From contig CAUDEL010000012.1 of assembly GCA_958448555.1 (NCBI GenBank), positions 1 through 57,472 of the forward strand: a DNA stretch of 57,472 bases, given 5' to 3'. The notes under the pieces were generated by a model. It searched no databases. It was not told where the DNA came from and worked only from the letters and a program-made list of their open reading frames with translations. A program made the position numbers and the translations under genes. Source of the stretch: Limiplasma sp958448555. GTDB taxonomy: Bacteria; Bacillota; Clostridia; Christensenellales; Aristaeellaceae. Position 1 is the first letter of the stretch; each line of letters begins with the position of its first letter. Shown here in pieces: positions 52,101 to 57,472 of the stretch.

Positions 52101-52892
52101 GTGAAAGACAACGACATCTTCGCCATCATCAGCCGACGTTACAGCTCCTTTACCCGCATGGAGCAAGGCATCGCAGATTATGTCCTCGCTCACGGACGTG
52201 AGGTGCTGGACATGAGCATCAGCGTTCTTGCCCAGGCATGCAATGTGGTGGACAGCACGGTTTTTCGCTTCTGCCGCAGCCTCGGCATGAAAGGCTACCG
52301 GGACTTTCGCATGGCGCTGGCAATCAGCCTTTCCCGTCAGCTGTCTGTGGAGTCTGCCGGCAGCGCGGACCCGCTTGATGTGCAGGTCAGACGCATCTAT
52401 GAGGGCTGCGTGACCTCGCTGCAAGAAACCTGCCGGCTTTTGCGCCTGGAGAAGCTGGAGGATGCCGTCCGGCACCTGATAGTGGCCGACCGTGTGCTGG
52501 TGCTGGGTACAGGCAAATCGATGGTGACGGCCTTCAACGCCTACCGCCAGCTTCTGTCAGCCATCCCGGGGCTGCAATGCGTGCTCGATGCGCAGGAGCA
52601 GCGCCGCCTGTGCGCTTCGCTCGGCCCGGGGGACGTGGTGATCCTCTTTGCTCACGGCGACATGCCGGAGTATCTGACGGAACTGGTGCGCCATATCCGC
52701 TCCAGAGGCTGTTACCTGCTTCTGATCTCACCGCTGTCAAATCTGTCGCTGAGCGTGCTGGCGGACAACACGCTGCTGTGCGGCGGCTTTGGCGGCTCGG
52801 GAAGCGTGGTGAGCACGCAGGCCTTTTTGATCGAGCTGCTTTACAGGCTGTACCTGGACCGGCTGGACAATGCGCGCCGCGCCATGATGTAG
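52101..52892 (+). CDS. RpiR/MurR-family transcriptional regulator
   Basis: The 263-residue regulator has an N-terminal HTH_6 domain (residues 1-77; MEQGIADYVLAHGREVLDMSISVLAQACNVVDSTVFRFCRSLGMKGYRDF) and a C-terminal SIS domain (about 115-245; VLVLGTGKSMVTAFNAYRQLL) that binds phosphosugars. It starts at GTG 52101 after AAGGAGAGG. It is encoded just upstream of an ABC importer in the same direction, the natural candidate for its target. Confidence 0.92.
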   Translation: MKDNDIFAIISRRYSSFTRMEQGIADYVLAHGREVLDMSISVLAQACNVVDSTVFRFCRSLGMKGYRDFRMALAISLSRQLSVESAGSADPLDVQVRRIYEGCVTSLQETCRLLRLEKLEDAVRHLIVADRVLVLGTGKSMVTAFNAYRQLLSAIPGLQCVLDAQEQRRLCASLGPGDVVILFAHGDMPEYLTELVRHIRSRGCYLLLISPLSNLSLSVLADNTLLCGGFGGSGSVVSTQAFLIELLYRLYLDRLDNARRAMM

Positions 52893-52982
52893 GCGCTTTT
52901 TCTCTGGACCGGGGATGCGGCGTCCGAAGCTGACAGGATTTCTTTTTTTGCTGTCCTCCCCTTTCAAAATTGCTGGGATCGG

Positions 52983-53011
52983 TTTACAGCATCCGTGCAT
53001 TGTGATATAAT
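52983..53011 (+). promoter_or_regulatory. Promoter of the ABC importer operon
   Basis: TTTACA (52983-52988) and perfect TATAAT (53006-53011) are 17 bp apart, about 64 bp before the start codon. AAACAAAACGCTTCG just downstream could hold a regulator site. Confidence 0.75.
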
Positions 53012-53074
53012 AAACAAAACGCTTCGTGGCTCCATTCACGGGAACCGGCAAGTAAAAAGGAGGAATTCCGGACT

Positions 53075-54283
53075 ATGAAAAAGGCTTTTTCTGTTGTTCT
53101 TGCATTGCTGCTGGTCTTGAGCGCCTGCACCTTCGCCAGCGCCGAGGGCAAGGATTACACCGGCTACACCATCCGCATCTACTCCAACTCCAACTCCACC
53201 GAGCGCGCCACCTGGCTGGAAAATGCCGCCAAGGCCGCGGGTTTCACCATCTCCATGGATGACAACAGCGTCATCTCCGGCGACACCGCCGCCATCCAGG
53301 CTGCCAACGAGAACAAGGACGGCGACATCATCTTCGGCCTCAACGAGACCCGCTGGTCCCAGCTGGTCAACGGCACCTACGAGAACCTCAAGGTGATGGA
53401 CTGGACCCCCACCTGGGCCGACGAGGTGGGCGAATACAAGTACGACGGCAAGGCCTACGGCCTGGTCATCCAGAATGTGCTGATGCTCTACCGCACCGAC
53501 GAGCTGGGCACCAACGGCGAAGCCCTGAGCTTTGAGCACTGGGCCGACATCGTGGACTGCGGCTACACCTGGTACCGTCAGGGCAAGGTGGGCGGCACCA
53601 CCAACTCCAACATCAACAGCGCCATGCTCTTCCCCTTCACCGATCCCGAGTCCCCCGCGGGCGGCATCTCCGTGGAAGGCTGGAAGACCCTGTGGAACTA
53701 CTGCCAGAACGGCATCTACACCGGCGACAGCTACGGCTTTGATCCGCTCAACCGCGGCGAGGTGCAGGTTTCCACCTTCTACTCCAGCTCGCTCTACGGC
53801 AACGTGGACAGCGCGGCCGACAGCTCCGAGCATCCGCTGACCGGCACCCTGGAGCCGGAAAACTGGGCGCTGGTTGACATCGCCGACGGCACCTACTACA
53901 TCGCCGAGTACCTGGGCATCCTGGACCGCGAGGGCCGCACCGATGAGGAGACCGAGGCCGTGGTCGCCTTTGCCGAGTGGTTCGGCTCTGCCGATACGCA
54001 GGCCGAGTGGGCCGACGAGTTCGACTCCTTCCCCTGCAACACCGCTGCCGTGGCCGAGATCTACGACGAGACGCCCGCGATCTATACGATCAAGAACTTC
54101 GCGCTGGAGACCGTCGAAGGCACCGACATGACCTACGCCGAATATGTGGGCGAACATTCCAGCGAATGGACCAACATCATGACCAACCTGGGCTTCTACT
54201 GGGCCGACAACAGCGCCGCTCCCACCGAGCCCGACTGGGATAACCTGGACTGGTCCGTGCTGACGCAGGCTGCCGGCGAATGA
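53075..54283 (+). CDS. Extracellular solute-binding protein of an Fbp/Afu-type importer
   Basis: The 402-residue family-1-type binding protein has a lipoprotein signal (VLALLLVLSAC, lipid Cys18). The core resembles the iron/sulfate/putrescine cluster (IRIYSNSNSTERATWLENAAKAAG; DIIFGLNETRWSQLVNGTYENL; LNRGEVQVSTFYSSSLYG). The ATPase and fused permease that follow are of the FbpBC/AfuBC class. No Tyr-Tyr iron pair is obvious near the C-terminus, so iron is not favoured. An RpiR regulator next door points to a phosphorylated sugar, as for AfuA. Confidence 0.85.
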   Translation: MKKAFSVVLALLLVLSACTFASAEGKDYTGYTIRIYSNSNSTERATWLENAAKAAGFTISMDDNSVISGDTAAIQAANENKDGDIIFGLNETRWSQLVNGTYENLKVMDWTPTWADEVGEYKYDGKAYGLVIQNVLMLYRTDELGTNGEALSFEHWADIVDCGYTWYRQGKVGGTTNSNINSAMLFPFTDPESPAGGISVEGWKTLWNYCQNGIYTGDSYGFDPLNRGEVQVSTFYSSSLYGNVDSAADSSEHPLTGTLEPENWALVDIADGTYYIAEYLGILDREGRTDEETEAVVAFAEWFGSADTQAEWADEFDSFPCNTAAVAEIYDETPAIYTIKNFALETVEGTDMTYAEYVGEHSSEWTNIMTNLGFYWADNSAAPTEPDWDNLDWSVLTQAAGE

Positions 54284-54343
54284 CGCTTTTGACCGGCTCC
54301 GCGCCGGGAAAAAAAGCATCTTCTCAATAGCGATGTGGCGGGC

Positions 54344-54375
54344 CTGAGCCATCGGGCTCGCCATATCCATATTCT
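54344..54375 (+). promoter_or_regulatory. Imperfect hairpin between binding-protein and ATPase genes
   Basis: TGGCGGGCC pairs with GGGCTCGCCA with a mismatch, within the 122-bp gap. It may raise the amount of binding-protein mRNA over that of the membrane parts. Nothing else is evident in the gap except the AAAAGGGGG ribosome-binding site. Confidence 0.35.
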
Positions 54376-54405
54376 CAACAAGCGCAAAAGGGGGCTGTCA
54401 GCGGC

Positions 54406-55419
<1,014 letters not shown>

Positions 55420-55431
55420 GGGGGCGGCCGC

Positions 55432-57339
55432 ATGAACGCAAAGGCTTCCTCATGGTTCAAGCCAAACCTCCTGGGCAAGACGTTTGGCATCGCGTTTTTC
55501 GTATACCTGTTTTTCGGCTTCATGCTTTTGCCCTGCCTCAACACCCTGACGCAGATCTTCACCGTCAAGGGCGCCGACGGCGTGACCGATCCGCTGGCCG
55601 TCATCCGCTTCTTTTTTGCCGGCAACATGCCCAAGTACGTCTGGAACTCGCTCAAGCTCGCGCTGTGCCTGGTGGTGACGGTCAACATCGTGGGCGTGAG
55701 CATCGTGCTTCTGACGGAATACTTCGACATCAAGGGCACCAAGGTCCTCCGCCTGGGCTACATGACCACGCTGATCTATTCCGGCGTCGCGCTGGTCACG
55801 GGCTATCTGTTCCTCTATGACAGCGACGGCATTTTGACCACCTGGCTCTATGAGATGTTCCCCGGCATGGACCGCAACTGGTTCTCGGGTTTCAACGCGG
55901 TCCTGTTTACGATGACGTTTGCCTGCACGTCCAACCACGCGCTGTTTCTTCGCAACGCCATCCGCGGCATCGACTACAACACCGTGGAGGCCGCGCGCAA
56001 CATGGGCGCCAAGCCCTTCAAGGTGCTGCTTCGCGTGGTATTCCCCACGCTGATCCCCACGATGTTTTCCCTCACCGTCATGACCTTCATCACGGGCCTG
56101 TGCGCCATGAGCGCCCCCACGCTGCTGGGCTATGACTCCATCAACCCCGAAATCGTTCGTCTGGCAGGCTCCTCCGTGGCCGACGAGGCCTTCCCGCAGG
56201 CCCGCGCGGCGCTGCTTTCCATTTTGCTGGCCATGTTTACCATCATTCTGCTGACCGTGCTGTCCAACTACGAGCGCAAGGGGCACTACCTGAGCGTGAG
56301 CAAAACCAAGGCCAAGCTGGTCAAGCAGAAGATCACCAACCCCGTGGCCAACGTCTTTGCGCACATCTACGCCTATGTGCTCTTTATCATCTACATGACG
56401 CCCGTGGTCATGATTCTCCTCTTCGCCTTCCAGAACTACCCCGCCATCCGATCCAAGACGCTCAGCCTGAGCGATTTCACCTTGATTAACTTCTTCGGCT
56501 CCCAGGACTACGAGTTCATGACCAACCGCGGCAAGCTCAAGACGCGCCCGGACGCCATCTCCGGCCTGTTCGCCAACTCTGATACCGTGGGCGGCATCCG
56601 CCTGAGCTTCGTGCTCTCGGCCATCGCCGCCGCCCTGGCCTGCGTGATCGTGGTGGTCGCGGTCAACTATATCTTCAAAAATCGCGGCAAAAAACGCTCC
56701 ACCGTGCTTGAGTACAGCCTGCTGTTCCCCTGGCTGCTCCCCACCATCCTCATCTGCTACTCCTACCGCACCTATTTCAACTCCGAGGATGTCTGGTACG
56801 TTTTCAACTCCAACCTCTACATGCGTGAAAACGTGCGTTTCCTCATCATCATGGCCTATACGGTGGTCAAGTTGCCATTCGCCCTGCGCATGATTAAGGC
56901 GGCCTTCTATGCCATCGACGAGGAGCTGGAGGACGCGGCCCGAAACCTCGGCGCAAGCGGGCTGGTCACCTTCCTCAGGGTCAAACTGCCCATCGTTTTG
57001 CCAAGCGTGCTGGCCGTCTTTGCCCTCAACTTCAACGCCCTCTTTACCGAATATGACATGTCCGCCACCTTCCACTCCAGCTACGGCAAGACCTACGCCA
57101 TGGTCATCCAGAACATGTGCGCCGAGGAGGGCCGGGACGGCTACAACGTCAACGCCTCCGGCCGCCGCTGCGCCTCCACGGTCTTTATCATGCTGGTGAG
57201 CGGGCTGATCCTCTATCTCGTCTACGGCGTGGGCGCGAGGGACCTGGCCGACCGCCTGGCCCTGAAGGAGAAGCGGCGAAAACGCCGCGAAAAGCTCATG
57301 GCCCGCTTGCGGGGCACGGGAGAAAAGGCCGCGGCCTAG
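55432..57339 (+). CDS. Fused double-domain ABC permease (FbpB/AfuB-like)
   Basis: The 635-residue protein has two BPD_transp_1 units with about twelve helices. Each coupling EAA loop is visible: EAARNMGAKPFKVLLRVVFP (about residues 185-204) and DAARNLGASGLVTFLRVKLP (about residues 502-521). Fusion of both permease domains is characteristic of the Fbp/Afu iron- and hexose-phosphate-type systems. A basic tail (KEKRRKRREKLMARLRG) ends it. It is followed by a hairpin and repeat copy C. Confidence 0.93.
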   Translation: MNAKASSWFKPNLLGKTFGIAFFVYLFFGFMLLPCLNTLTQIFTVKGADGVTDPLAVIRFFFAGNMPKYVWNSLKLALCLVVTVNIVGVSIVLLTEYFDIKGTKVLRLGYMTTLIYSGVALVTGYLFLYDSDGILTTWLYEMFPGMDRNWFSGFNAVLFTMTFACTSNHALFLRNAIRGIDYNTVEAARNMGAKPFKVLLRVVFPTLIPTMFSLTVMTFITGLCAMSAPTLLGYDSINPEIVRLAGSSVADEAFPQARAALLSILLAMFTIILLTVLSNYERKGHYLSVSKTKAKLVKQKITNPVANVFAHIYAYVLFIIYMTPVVMILLFAFQNYPAIRSKTLSLSDFTLINFFGSQDYEFMTNRGKLKTRPDAISGLFANSDTVGGIRLSFVLSAIAAALACVIVVVAVNYIFKNRGKKRSTVLEYSLLFPWLLPTILICYSYRTYFNSEDVWYVFNSNLYMRENVRFLIIMAYTVVKLPFALRMIKAAFYAIDEELEDAARNLGASGLVTFLRVKLPIVLPSVLAVFALNFNALFTEYDMSATFHSSYGKTYAMVIQNMCAEEGRDGYNVNASGRRCASTVFIMLVSGLILYLVYGVGARDLADRLALKEKRRKRREKLMARLRGTGEKAAA

Positions 57340-57344
57340 CGCCT

Positions 57345-57372
57345 GGGCGGCATGGCAGATGCCATGCCGCCC
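57345..57372 (+). terminator. Hairpin after the fused permease gene
   Basis: GGGCGGCATGGC (57345-57356) pairs perfectly with GCCATGCCGCCC (57361-57372) around AGAT. There is no T-tract, but the terminator-like first module of repeat copy C follows within 8 bp. Confidence 0.6.
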
Positions 57373-57379
57373 TCAGCGT

Positions 57380-57472
57380 GTCGAAAAAGCTCGCCTGCGG
57401 CGATCTTTTCCGCCAGGACACGTTTCCCCTGCGCCTGTGGCGCGGCCGGGGAAACGTGCAAGGAAACCTTGC
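57380..57472 (+). repeat. Composite hairpin repeat, copy C (cut by window end)
   Basis: Module m1 (57380-57414) is identical to copy A over GTCGAAAAAGCTCGCC and its complementary arm. Module m2 (57420-57457) is ACGTTTCCCC/GGGGAAACGT enclosing GCGCC/GGCGC, where copy A has GCGCT/AGCGC. The first arm of m3 (GGAAACCTTGC, 57462-57472) reaches the last base of the window; the remaining modules should lie beyond it. Confidence 0.88.

Overview
This window comes from a GC-rich chromosome whose gene set points to an anaerobic member of the Bacillota (Clostridia or relatives). The evidence is HPr kinase, DegV, the rpmE-DUF1385-prmC-prfA-Sua5-YwlE block, LysM and Cys-rich proteins without signal peptides of the spore-coat type, a rubredoxin-tailed flavoprotein, a YesMN-type two-component system and an RpiR regulator. 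I cannot name a genus. I see no rRNA, tRNA, CRISPR array, insertion sequence or prophage structural gene.

Region 1 (1-11.0 kb). A small acetyltransferase and zinc-ribbon membrane pair and a LysM protein with a tandem 18-bp repeat come first. A minus-strand housekeeping/repair operon follows, read as fRMsr-type reductase, nth, obgE, yhbY, a small PD-(D/E)XK-like nuclease and a SNF2 helicase. Divergent from it are a flavin reductase-rubredoxin fusion, a Ktr/Trk potassium uptake pair and an esterase.

Region 2 (11.1-27.4 kb). Here are asnB, a membrane-anchored nucleotide-sugar dehydratase, tadA, a Cof-type HAD phosphatase, hprK, a ROK glucokinase, asnS, uppP, a secreted MBL-fold lipoprotein, a Cys-rich protein, degV, and a 1,179-residue secreted protein with about ten SdrD B/Cna-B-like domains.

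Region 3 (27.4-34.2 kb). This is the conserved translation block: rpmE, DUF1385, prmC, prfA, Sua5, a low-molecular-weight phosphatase and a beta-CASP RNase-like protein.

Region 4 (34.2-47.5 kb) is one complete L-arabinose system. A sugar-sensing lipoprotein, sensor kinase and AraC-type regulator (AraP/S/T-like) precede a YtfQ/YtfR/YtfT/YjfF-like furanose transporter, an FGGY ribulokinase-like kinase, araA and araD. Sugar bound outside would drive kinase signalling. The transporter imports it, and kinase, isomerase and epimerase convert it to D-xylulose 5-phosphate.

Region 5 (47.5-57.5 kb). A minus-strand operon holds purC, a CapE/FnlA-like UDP-GlcNAc dehydratase, a ZmaR-type acetyltransferase, a MATE exporter and a small secreted protein. 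A plus-strand RpiR regulator then precedes an Fbp/Afu-type ABC importer.

The most unusual feature is a roughly 180-nt intergenic repeat built of five consecutive hairpins plus a short sixth. It occurs at 18141-18327 (reverse orientation), 39504-39685 and 57380-57472 (cut by the window end), with two partial copies. Several stems differ between copies on both arms, so pairing is kept while sequence changes.
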